This document shows positions 6,988 to 14,556 of a stretch of DNA of 64,000 bases, one piece after another (position 1 is the stretch's first letter; the number at the start of each line of letters is the position of its first letter). The notes under the pieces were generated by a model, which was not told the DNA's origin, did no database searches, and worked only from the letters and a program-made list of their open reading frames with translations. The DNA comes from Propionibacteriaceae bacterium. GTDB taxonomy: Bacteria; Actinomycetota; Actinomycetes; Propionibacteriales; Propionibacteriaceae. The position numbers and the translations under genes are program-made. The stretch covers positions 21,044-85,043 of the forward strand of contig WQZD01000011.1 of NCBI GenBank assembly GCA_009780915.1, read 5' to 3'.

Positions 6988-9900
6988 CGCGATCTCCTCA
7001 ATTGGTACCTCGGCGCCTCGGACGCCCCCACCTGGTCGGTGAACGGGGGGAAGACGAAGATGACGAAGATGACGAACACCGCCAGCTGGGCCCAGGGCAG
7101 CCAGGGATGCTCGACAGACCACGTGACGGTGATCGCCCCCGACGCGGTTCCCAGCGAGTAGGCCGCCCTCCAGTCGCCCGAGCCTGTCGGGCGCACCTCG
7201 ACTCCCCCGACGAAGACGTGCATGTCGGGGTCGGGAGGAGTGGCGACGACCAGGGTGCGCGGAGAGCCTGAGGGGACGCCGTCACGGGGGCTGACGAAGA
7301 CCGCGGGCGCCCCGGGGTCGACCAAGGACCATCGCGTGGGCGAGGCGGACGCCAGTTGGACGTTCCAGATCTCGGTGACGCCACCGGTCGTGCCGCGCTG
7401 GAGGCCTGCCGTGGTGTCGAGGGCTGTGACGGTGTCGGAGTCTGGGTTCAGCACGACGATGGTGGAGACCCCGAAGGCGGCCAGGTTCGCCACCACCGTG
7501 TCGTCGGAACGACCGGCGAGGGCCCGTGCGACGATCTGCTCCATGGCCGTGACGGCCGCGTCACTGGACAGGGGCCCGCTCGTGTAGGAGCCCTGACCCC
7601 ACAGGGTCTGGCCGAAGTAGCGCAGGTCCCAGGTCCGCGCCGTCGCGTCGATGACGAGGGTGCCGGTGTCCAGATCGACCTCGTTCTGATGGAGGTACTC
7701 GGGGACCTGGGCGCTGCCGCCTCGGTTCACCTGGCTCATGCCGGCGTACGCGGCCCACCCGCTTCCGAGGAGGAAGGCGCCGATCAACAGCAGGGAGAGC
7801 AGCGCGACCAGGGCCTGTCGCCCGCCGAAGTCGCTGCCTTCCAAGGACCCGAGCATGCCGTCGATCCAGGACACGAAGCAGAACATGATCATGGCGAACC
7901 CGATCAACATCCACGGGCTGGGGTCCGCGCGCACGGTCGTCAGAGCCACGGTCAGGCTCAGTCGCGTCAACGCCATGCCGACGCCGATGAGGAGGACGCC
8001 GAACACGGCGCACCAGCGGTGCCAGGAGCGTTGGGGAACCACGACGAGGACGCCGAGCCACAGCACGGAGAAGATCGCCAGCGAGAGCCACAGGGGCGGC
8101 AGCCCGATCTCCAGGGGCCTGCCGAAGAGCATCTGCCACGAGAGCTGGGGCGAGGCCAACATGGGCTCGGGGGTGAGGAGGAGACGGGCTGGGTTGCGCA
8201 CGAGGGAGGGCACGGTGTGGGCCCAGAAGGCCAGCGGCGCCAGCAGCGCCACCACGACGCGGATGATCTGGGCGACCCCGCCGACGCGCACGACGACGAA
8301 GAGCGCCACGCCCATCACCGGCAGCCACAGCACCGGCATGACGGCCACCAGCACCACGCCAGACAGGCACACGCCCGCGAGGCTCTGCAACGACCGGGCG
8401 CCGGCCCAGGGCATGTCCAGGCGGGATATCCATTCGGCCGCGAACGGGAACACCAAGGCGCAGGCGACCAGCCACAGCGATCCCCTGTTGAGCCCGCCCA
8501 TGAGGATGGGCAGCAGGGCGTACCCGGCGGCGGCCGCCCAGCGCAGCCCTGTGTGGCGGATCCGGTTGCGGCCGTACCACACACCCACGAACATGGTCAG
8601 CGGGAACGCCAGGACCAGGACGACGACGGGCATCCAGGAGGGATGGATGGACAACACGGACGCCGCGGCGCTGATCAAGAGCCACGGCTCGGCGACTCCG
8701 GCCGGGGACAGCGCCTCGGTGAAGGCCTGCGTCCACGTGGCCGGGGCGCCCAAGAGACCCGAGGCGGTCACCATGCCCGTGCGCATGATGGTACGGGCCA
8801 TCACCGCCACCCCGGCGATGACGACCACGATCCACACCCCCACGGGGATCCTCTTGCGTCCCTCTCCCAGCCTGCGGGTGAACTCGTCGCCGAGCAGGTC
8901 GTCGAGGGTCATTTCGGCGTCTTGGCCGGGCGCCAGTTGATCATGGAACCATCGAGAGAACGACTGGTAGCCCTGATCCACGACGTTGCCGAGCGTGGGC
9001 CGGAGCGAGCGCACACGGTATTTCGCGGTGCTGCCTTTGGAGATGGTCCGGATCTTCTTCCTGAGCCTCGCAACGGGTTTGCGGCTGCGGAAGAGGAAGT
9101 CCGCCCACGCCTGGATCTCGTCCTTGGCATGGTCAGGGGCGCGGCCCAGCACGAAGCCGAGCGCGCTGAGCAGGCTCACGAGGGTCAGCCGCACCAGCAT
9201 CGTCAACCGGCTGAGGCCATGCGAGTGGGCCGCCACCAGCCTCAACCCCATGAGGCGGTCCCACGACGCCTCGGAACGTCCAGCACGGGACGCGATGGTG
9301 CCTTGCCGGATCTCCGATCGTCCGGCTTGACGGTGGACGACACGGGCCGTGGGGCAGGTCAGCACCCATTGGTCGATCAGTTGGGCGCGCCATCCGAGGT
9401 CGACCCCGTCGCGGTAGCCCGAGATGCACCGGTCGAAACCGCCGATCTCGATCAGCGACTCCCACTTGACGAGCATCCCGCAGGTCGATCCGCCCAACAC
9501 GGAGGCCGAGTCGTACTGGCCCTGGGCCACCTCGTCCGGCTCCAGGTCGAGGATGCGTCGGCCCGATCCTGAGATGCTGGCGCCGATTTCCAGGGTACGG
9601 GCGGCGTGGTTGCGCCGGGAGGGACGCACGAGCAGGGGGACGGCGATGGCGAGACGGGGCGTGCGCGCCGCCAGGGTCACCAACTCGGTCAGCGCCGTGT
9701 GATGCGGGATCGCGTCGTCGTGGAGGAACCAGACCCATTGGGTGGGCGACTCCACCACCGACAGGGCGCGCTCCACCGCCTGCCCGAAGGTGAACGTGGA
9801 TTTGCCTCGCACGACCTGGTCGATCATGCCCGCGTCGTACGCGGCGTCCAAGAGCTCGCCGGTGTCGTCGCTGGACTCGTTGTCGACCGCCACGATGACA

Positions 9901-10058
9901 TCGGGTCGCCGGTCGAGTTGTCCGATGCCCGCGAGCGTGGCGTTCAACCACGCGCCGGCGTTACGGCACACCAAGACGGCGGTCACGGTGTGCCCGCTCA
10001 GGTCAACGCGGTCGAGCTCAGGAGCGTCGAACCAACTCCAGCCATCGGTTTGTGTCAT
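6984..10058 (-). CDS. Large membrane glycosyltransferase, GT2 family
   Basis: A 1024-aa protein. Residues about 25-300 form a GT-A (GT2) domain: TAVLVCRNAGAWLNATLAGI, VAVDNESSDDT, the WFLHDDA metal-binding region, and GYRDGVDLGWRAQL. A basic cytoplasmic linker follows, then from about residue 400 a long run of 12 or more membrane segments and a soluble C-terminal domain with a final membrane helix near 1000. This is the actinobacterial glycosyltransferase placed between whiB and DUF5719; it probably adds a sugar to a wall polymer or surface protein, with mannose plausible from the adjacent manB/manC. Acceptor unknown. It ends in a 4-nt overlap with DUF5719. Confidence 0.85.
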   Translation of the reverse strand: MTQTDGWSWFDAPELDRVDLSGHTVTAVLVCRNAGAWLNATLAGIGQLDRRPDVIVAVDNESSDDTGELLDAAYDAGMIDQVVRGKSTFTFGQAVERALSVVESPTQWVWFLHDDAIPHHTALTELVTLAARTPRLAIAVPLLVRPSRRNHAARTLEIGASISGSGRRILDLEPDEVAQGQYDSASVLGGSTCGMLVKWESLIEIGGFDRCISGYRDGVDLGWRAQLIDQWVLTCPTARVVHRQAGRSEIRQGTIASRAGRSEASWDRLMGLRLVAAHSHGLSRLTMLVRLTLVSLLSALGFVLGRAPDHAKDEIQAWADFLFRSRKPVARLRKKIRTISKGSTAKYRVRSLRPTLGNVVDQGYQSFSRWFHDQLAPGQDAEMTLDDLLGDEFTRRLGEGRKRIPVGVWIVVVIAGVAVMARTIMRTGMVTASGLLGAPATWTQAFTEALSPAGVAEPWLLISAAASVLSIHPSWMPVVVLVLAFPLTMFVGVWYGRNRIRHTGLRWAAAAGYALLPILMGGLNRGSLWLVACALVFPFAAEWISRLDMPWAGARSLQSLAGVCLSGVVLVAVMPVLWLPVMGVALFVVVRVGGVAQIIRVVVALLAPLAFWAHTVPSLVRNPARLLLTPEPMLASPQLSWQMLFGRPLEIGLPPLWLSLAIFSVLWLGVLVVVPQRSWHRWCAVFGVLLIGVGMALTRLSLTVALTTVRADPSPWMLIGFAMIMFCFVSWIDGMLGSLEGSDFGGRQALVALLSLLLIGAFLLGSGWAAYAGMSQVNRGGSAQVPEYLHQNEVDLDTGTLVIDATARTWDLRYFGQTLWGQGSYTSGPLSSDAAVTAMEQIVARALAGRSDDTVVANLAAFGVSTIVVLNPDSDTVTALDTTAGLQRGTTGGVTEIWNVQLASASPTRWSLVDPGAPAVFVSPRDGVPSGSPRTLVVATPPDPDMHVFVGGVEVRPTGSGDWRAAYSLGTASGAITVTWSVEHPWLPWAQLAVFVIFVIFVFPPFTDQVGASEAPRYQLRRSR

Positions 10059-10065
10059 AGAGCCC

Positions 10066-10101
10066 TAACAAAAATCAGCGAAAACGCGCGTGTCACGCGC
10101 G
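10066..10101 (-). terminator. Intrinsic terminator overlapping the whiB stop codon
   Basis: On the minus strand a perfect palindrome, CGCGCGTG-A-CACGCGCG (10085-10101), is followed at once by TTTTC and then GATTTTTG. The stop codon of whiB (10093-10095) is inside the stem. It would end the whiB transcript before the glycosyltransferase gene. Confidence 0.75.
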
Positions 10102-10353
10102 ACGCTTCAGCTTACGCCGTTCGCGCTCGCTGAGGCCACCCCAGATGCCATATCTCTCGTCGTGGGCGAGAGCGTACTCCAGGCACTCCTGTCTCACGTC
10201 GCACACTTTGCAGACGCTCTTCGCTTCACGTGTGGATCCGCCCTTCTCGGGGAAGAATGCCTCGGGATCTGTTTGCGCGCACAGTGCGCTCGCCTGCCAG
10301 GCGCTCGCATCTTCTTCTTCTGCTCCTGAAATCAGCGTCAACAAACTAGACAT
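10093..10353 (-). CDS. whiB2: WhiB-family Fe-S transcription regulator (WhiB2/WhmD-like)
   Basis: An 86-aa Wbl protein. The four cluster cysteines are at 25, 48, 51 and 57 (spacing C-x22-C-x2-C-x5-C), followed by the beta-turn GIWGGLSERERR and a basic tail KLKRRA. Wbl proteins carry a [4Fe-4S] cluster, bind the housekeeping sigma factor and regulate transcription; WhiB2/WhmD is involved in septation and cell division. Size and position next to the DUF3499/manB locus match WhiB2. ATG 10353 is preceded by GGAAGG. It has its own promoter and a terminator at its stop codon, so it is probably monocistronic. Confidence 0.9.
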   Translation of the reverse strand: MSSLLTLISGAEEEDASAWQASALCAQTDPEAFFPEKGGSTREAKSVCKVCDVRQECLEYALAHDERYGIWGGLSERERRKLKRRA

Positions 10354-10395
10354 CTCAACCTTCCCATCGCCACATGTGGATATGGACTAACAGAA

Positions 10396-10425
10396 ATTAC
10401 ATCAGTGTGACTTAGGCTTCGTCAA
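10396..10425 (-). promoter_or_regulatory. whiB promoter
   Basis: On the minus strand TTGACG (10425-10420) and TGTAAT (10401-10396) are separated by 18 nt, about 43 nt before ATG 10353. A conventional sigma-A type promoter with a leader of some 35 nt. Confidence 0.5.
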
Positions 10426-10467
10426 CTCCACGCGGGCAAATCATGGGACAGTTCTTGTTTTTGTGAG

Positions 10468-10854
10468 CTATTTCTCAGGATTCGCCAGATCTGCGGCCCT
10501 CATCCAGGCGTAACCGCGCGCCTCATCAGCGGGGACGACGGGTTGGTGATCGGGGGCGGCCTGTGCGTTCTGGTCCGGGTACGGCGGGTCCAGGTCCTGC
10601 TCCACGCCGGCGTTGTCGACGGCTGCGACAGGTCGCGGCCGCGACCATCGCGCCACGACGAGGGCGACGACGAGCAGGACGAGGGACACCCCGCCGGCGG
10701 CCACGATCGTCCACCGGGTCAGATCGTCACCGACCAGCCCACGCCGACCGACGACGTCACGGACGACGACCCAGCATGCCGTCCCAGCGAGGACGCACAC
10801 GGCCACCAGGACCAGCGCCACGGCCGCGCCAGGGAACCGGCGGCGCTCAGGCAT
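10468..10854 (-). CDS. Small membrane protein, unknown
   Basis: A 128-aa protein that I do not recognise. Two hydrophobic segments (about residues 8-28 and 47-66) are separated by a short charged loop; the C-terminal half is acidic, proline-rich and probably cytoplasmic (DNAGVEQDLDPPYPDQNAQ). Its ATG overlaps the stop of manC (ATGCCTGA, 8-nt overlap), so it is translationally coupled to GDP-mannose synthesis and may be an accessory membrane protein of the same pathway. Confidence 0.6.
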   Translation of the reverse strand: MPERRRFPGAAVALVLVAVCVLAGTACWVVVRDVVGRRGLVGDDLTRWTIVAAGGVSLVLLVVALVVARWSRPRPVAAVDNAGVEQDLDPPYPDQNAQAAPDHQPVVPADEARGYAWMRAADLANPEK

Positions 10855-11920
10855 AGCGGTCGCCCCGCTCCCTCGCCATCTGGACGAGCTTCTTCACTTT
10901 CTCGGCGTAGTCCTTGGGACACACCAGCGTCACGTCGTCGTCTTGGACGACGATCATGTCTTTCAGGCCGTACGCGGCCACCAGCCGGCCGTCCTCAGTG
11001 CGGTTGAGGATCAGGCTGGACGAGCAGTCCAGGGCCACCACGGAACCCTCGATGGCGTTGCCGTCCTCATCGGCGAGGTACCTGGCCAGCGCCTGGTAGC
11101 CGCCGATGTCCGCCCAGTCGGCTCGCAGGCCCACGGCGAGGATATGCGCCGTGGACGCTCCTGCCGACACCGGTTCCATGATCGCGTAGTCCACCGAGAC
11201 CTTGGGCAACCGTGGATAGATCTCGCCGATCACGTCCGGGGATGCGACGATGCGATCGACACCGTCCGCCATGTCGGGCGCGAAATCACGGACCTGCTCC
11301 AAGAATGTGCGGGCGTTCCAGCAGAACATCCCTGAGTTCCACCACCAGCCCCCATCGGCCAGGTAGGCCTGCGCCAAGTCGCGGTTCGGCTTCTCAGCGA
11401 AGCGAGTGACGTGGAACACAGTCCCGGTCGAGTCCGAGGGTTCTCCCACGTGGAGGTACCCGTACCCGGTGTGCGCGCTGGTCGGCACCACCCCACAGGT
11501 GACCAGCGCCCGGCGATCCTGGGCGGCCACGTCGAGGGCGTGGCGCACGGTCGCGGTGAACTCGGCTTGCGGGGCGATGATCTGGTCAGCCGTCAGGATC
11601 GCGACGACGGCGTCGGGATCTCGTGCGGCAGCTGTGGCGACCGACCATGTCACGGCCGCCAGCGAGTCCCGGCCCACGGGTTCGGCCAAGAGGTTGGCCG
11701 CGGGAAGGTCGGGCAACTGGGCGTGGATGACGTCGGCGTGGGCCCTTCCTGCGCAGACCAGCACATGGTCGGGATCCACGAGGGTGGTCGCACGCTCGAA
11801 AGCCAGTTGCAACAGAGAGCGTCCCTGAATGACGCCCAACAACTGCTTGGGCATCCCCCGACGGGACAATGGCCACAAGCGTGTCCCCGACCCGCCCGCC
11901 ATGATCACGGCGAAATCCAT
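10847..11920 (-). CDS. manC: Mannose-1-phosphate guanylyltransferase
   Basis: A 357-aa nucleotidyltransferase that makes GDP-mannose from GTP and mannose-1-phosphate. Signature: FAVIMAGGSGTRLWPLSR at residues 3-20 (GTP-binding pyrophosphorylase loop), MPKQLLG, then FAEKPNRDLAQAYL, WNSGMFCW and a C-terminal stretch close to bacterial ManC, without the fused isomerase domain. ATG 11920 is selected because the domain begins immediately after it; the open frame extends upstream through an inverted repeat that is unlikely to be coding. It follows the coiled-coil genes on the same strand but is separated from them by a strong hairpin. Confidence 0.92.
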   Translation of the reverse strand: MDFAVIMAGGSGTRLWPLSRRGMPKQLLGVIQGRSLLQLAFERATTLVDPDHVLVCAGRAHADVIHAQLPDLPAANLLAEPVGRDSLAAVTWSVATAAARDPDAVVAILTADQIIAPQAEFTATVRHALDVAAQDRRALVTCGVVPTSAHTGYGYLHVGEPSDSTGTVFHVTRFAEKPNRDLAQAYLADGGWWWNSGMFCWNARTFLEQVRDFAPDMADGVDRIVASPDVIGEIYPRLPKVSVDYAIMEPVSAGASTAHILAVGLRADWADIGGYQALARYLADEDGNAIEGSVVALDCSSSLILNRTEDGRLVAAYGLKDMIVVQDDDVTLVCPKDYAEKVKKLVQMARERGDRYA

Positions 11921-11944
11921 GAGGTCTGCCTTTCGCGTAATGAC

Positions 11945-11986
11945 ATCATTGTGTCTGGCCTGTCGGAACAGGCCAGACACAATGAT
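11945..11986. terminator. Perfect 19-bp inverted repeat between filP-like and manC genes
   Basis: ATCATTGTGTCTGGCCTGT and its exact complement are separated by CGGA. The hairpin would be very stable in either strand. There is no long T-run after it in either direction. It lies 57 nt after the FilP-like stop and 24 nt before the manC ATG, so it is most likely a terminator or a 3'-end stabiliser; a regulatory leader of manC is an alternative. Confidence 0.6.
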
Positions 11987-12043
11987 CGAGATAGAGACCA
12001 AGGACGATGAGGAGCAGGAAACTCCTCATGTCCATTCAGCGGA

Positions 12044-13015
12044 TCACTGCCAGTCGTCGCCCTCGTCGACGGCTTCTTCGGCAACCTCTTCGGATTCCGG
12101 AAGATCAGTGATCTGCGGGGCGACGCCCATGGTGGCGAGCATCTGGCGCACGTTGGACAGCTGGAGGGTGATCGCGTCACGACGAGCGGACGCAGCCTGC
12201 ACCTCGCGCTCGGACTCGCGACGAATCCTCTCCGCCGACGCCTTCGCCTGCTTGAGGATCTCGCTGGCCTGGCTGTTGGCGTCCTTGATGGCCGCGTCAG
12301 CCTGCTCTTGGGCCTCGATCTTGTAGTGCTCGGCTTCTTCCTGGATCGCGTACAGAGACTCCTCGGCGCGCTGCATAGCCTCGTCCTGAGCCTTCATCTG
12401 AGCTGCGAAGTCCTTGGCCGCCTCGTCGCGACGCTCTGCCAACGTCTTCTCGAAGTCAGCCGCCGCCACAGCCGCGCGTGCACGCTGGTTCTCATAAATG
12501 GCCTCGGCCTCTTCGCGACGCGCCAACGCCTCACGATCAGCCTGGTCCAAAATCTCTTCCGCCTCACGCTGTGCCTGCGTGATGATACGGGTCGCTTCCG
12601 CGTCCGCCTTGCTGCGGACCTCGCCAGCGTACGCCTCGGCTTCGGTGCGAGACTGCTCCGCTGCGGTCTGGGTCTCGGCGGTCAGCTTCTCCGCGTCCCG
12701 CTTCGCACTCGTGCGCACGTCGTCGCTCTCTGCCTGAGCCAACGACAGCATCTGGGAGATGCGCGATCCCAAGTCTTCGAACGTGGGCGCCTTGGGCGCC
12801 TGCGTGACGCGCTCTTCCAGGTCGGCGGTGTACAGCGACATCTCGTCCAGCTCTTGCTGAAGCTGGTCGATGGTGGCCTGCAACTCGCTGGAATCAGCGT
12901 CATGGCTCACCGGAACCCCGGCGCGAGCAGCTTCGAGTTCCTTCGTCAGGTCCTCGAATGCGGCGTTGACTTCTTCAGGATCATATCCCCGAAGGACATT
13001 CCGAAATGTGGGCAT
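12044..13015 (-). CDS. FilP-like / DivIVA-domain coiled-coil protein
   Basis: A 323-aa protein that is almost entirely coiled coil after an N-terminal DivIVA-type motif (LRGYDPEEVNAAFEDL, residues 8-23). It resembles Streptomyces FilP, an intermediate-filament-like polar protein: same layout, the internal block DLGSRISQMLSLAQAES, and the C-terminal SARRDAITLQLSNVRQMLATMG followed by an acidic tail. Probable role: cytoskeletal scaffold in polar growth or cell shape, with DivIVA. It follows the longer coiled-coil gene by 26 nt, with the same C-terminal motif, suggesting duplication and a joint function. Confidence 0.75.
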   Translation of the reverse strand: MPTFRNVLRGYDPEEVNAAFEDLTKELEAARAGVPVSHDADSSELQATIDQLQQELDEMSLYTADLEERVTQAPKAPTFEDLGSRISQMLSLAQAESDDVRTSAKRDAEKLTAETQTAAEQSRTEAEAYAGEVRSKADAEATRIITQAQREAEEILDQADREALARREEAEAIYENQRARAAVAAADFEKTLAERRDEAAKDFAAQMKAQDEAMQRAEESLYAIQEEAEHYKIEAQEQADAAIKDANSQASEILKQAKASAERIRRESEREVQAASARRDAITLQLSNVRQMLATMGVAPQITDLPESEEVAEEAVDEGDDWQ

Positions 13016-13041
13016 GTGTCCTCAATCTCTTTCTGTAGTAG

Positions 13042-14337
13042 TTAATTGCCAGCCGGATTTTCCGGCACAGCAAGAGCTTCGATAACCCCTGACAACTGAC
13101 CCAGTTGCGCAGCGATATTATCTCTGCGACGTGCTAGCGTGGCGGCTTCCATGCGAGCACGTTCCATGTATTCGCGCACCTCGTTACGGATGGCATCGGC
13201 GTCTTGTCTCGCCTGTGCGACGACGTCGATGGCATCCTGACGTGACCTCCCAGCCCGTTCGGCGACACTGCGCTGCAACTCTTCCATCTCCGCCATGGCG
13301 CGTGCGCGGGCCTCTGCCGCCACGCTCTCCTGACGGGCCACCCTCTCTTCGACCTGGGCTTTCAACGCCATAGCGTCGTTGCGCGCCCGGGCGAGGATGG
13401 ATTCTCCCTCGGCATTGGCTTCCTTCCGGATGGTGTCCGAATCGGTTTTCGCACGATTCATGATCGCCTGGAAGGTTTCATTGAGTTCGGATCTCTTCGC
13501 GGAGACCTCGAGATTGGCCTCACGGCGGATGGCGTCAGCCTCGGCTTGGGCGCCGATCACGAGGGCCTGCATGGACTCCTGCGTGGCGGCGACCTGTTCG
13601 GCCACCCGGTCCAGCCTCTCCTGGGCTTGGACGCGGCCGTCCGCGAGGATCGACTCGAACTCCTCTTGGGCCTCCCTGCGCAAGGTGGCCACTTCTAGCT
13701 CGGCCTCGGACCGTGAGGTGTCGATGGCCGTGCATGCCGACTCCATCTCCGCCTGCATGGCGTCCCAGAGCCGTTCCAATTCTTGTTCGACCCCGACCCA
13801 TGTGTCGGAGACCTGACGATCCAACTCAGCACGACGCTGCTTGGCTTCTTCTTCCAACGCGGTCTTCATGGAGATCAGCTCCGCTTCGACGGCGGCGCGA
13901 TACTCCCCGATACGGCCATAGGCGTCGGCCTCGAAGTCGGAGACCACCGAGAAGATGGCCTTCTCCCTCTCTTGGGCCCGCGTCTGAGCCTCGGAGACTT
14001 CCCCGCGAGCGCGATCCAAGACGTCTTGGACGAAGCCTTCGGCTTCGCGGGCGATGCCGCGCGCTTTCTCGGCGGAGTCTTTGACGATCGATTCTCCGGC
14101 GGACTGCGCCAGGTCGATGGCGGCCAAGACCACAGTCTCAGACTCGCGACGGCGTTGCTCCAGCAACGCGGCCGCGCTGCGATTGTCTTCCATCAGCCGT
14201 TCCCAGCGCGTCTGGGCGGTGAGCAGTTCTGCTTCAGTTTCTTCCTTGAGACGATCGGCGAGGTTCTGGGCGTGCGTCAGCACGTCGTACATCCCCTCTC
14301 TCTCCTCAGGAAGAGCAGGAGGCAAGGTGTCGCTCAT
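13042..14337 (-). CDS. Long coiled-coil protein, Scy-like partner of FilP
   Basis: A 431-aa protein, predicted alpha-helical coiled coil over nearly its whole length and rich in Ala, Glu, Arg and Gln; no membrane segment or signal peptide. The C-terminus (LARRRDNIAAQLGQLSGVIEAL) mirrors that of the FilP-like neighbour. In Streptomyces the polarisome organiser Scy is encoded beside filP; this gene holds the matching position but is much shorter than Scy (over 1200 aa), so orthology is inferred from context only. ATG 14337 is preceded by AGGGG and, further up, AAGGAG. The promoter is probably in the 218-bp gap upstream. Confidence 0.65.
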   Translation of the reverse strand: MSDTLPPALPEEREGMYDVLTHAQNLADRLKEETEAELLTAQTRWERLMEDNRSAAALLEQRRRESETVVLAAIDLAQSAGESIVKDSAEKARGIAREAEGFVQDVLDRARGEVSEAQTRAQEREKAIFSVVSDFEADAYGRIGEYRAAVEAELISMKTALEEEAKQRRAELDRQVSDTWVGVEQELERLWDAMQAEMESACTAIDTSRSEAELEVATLRREAQEEFESILADGRVQAQERLDRVAEQVAATQESMQALVIGAQAEADAIRREANLEVSAKRSELNETFQAIMNRAKTDSDTIRKEANAEGESILARARNDAMALKAQVEERVARQESVAAEARARAMAEMEELQRSVAERAGRSRQDAIDVVAQARQDADAIRNEVREYMERARMEAATLARRRDNIAAQLGQLSGVIEALAVPENPAGN

Positions 14338-14471
14338 ACGAACCCCTACTCCTTTCGCCAGTGATTCCGCTCACGTGCTCCGTGACGGAAGACCGTCTTA
14401 CCGATGAAGGAAAACCGTCGTGGCTTCCTTGTACAAGGATTATGCCACATATGCTGTTCCCATCTGGAGTT

Positions 14472-14503
14472 ATCCTACATGACACGACAGTCGAGATTGT
14501 CAA
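14472..14503 (-). promoter_or_regulatory. Candidate promoter of the coiled-coil operon
   Basis: On the minus strand a perfect TTGACA (14503-14498) and TAGGAT (14477-14472) are separated by 20 nt, longer than optimal. The gap 14338-14556 is clearly less GC-rich than its surroundings, as expected for a promoter region. Confidence 0.25.
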
Positions 14504-14556
14504 GGCTTTCCAACGCAGGTCATTCTAGTACCTCCCGAAGTGGTGTCCACCCCATG

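Noticed and set aside
7356..9572. 738-codon open frame on the plus strand
   Set aside because: It is the antisense shadow of the glycosyltransferase gene; composition is Gly/His/Asp/Gln-rich with no domain, as expected in GC-rich DNA.
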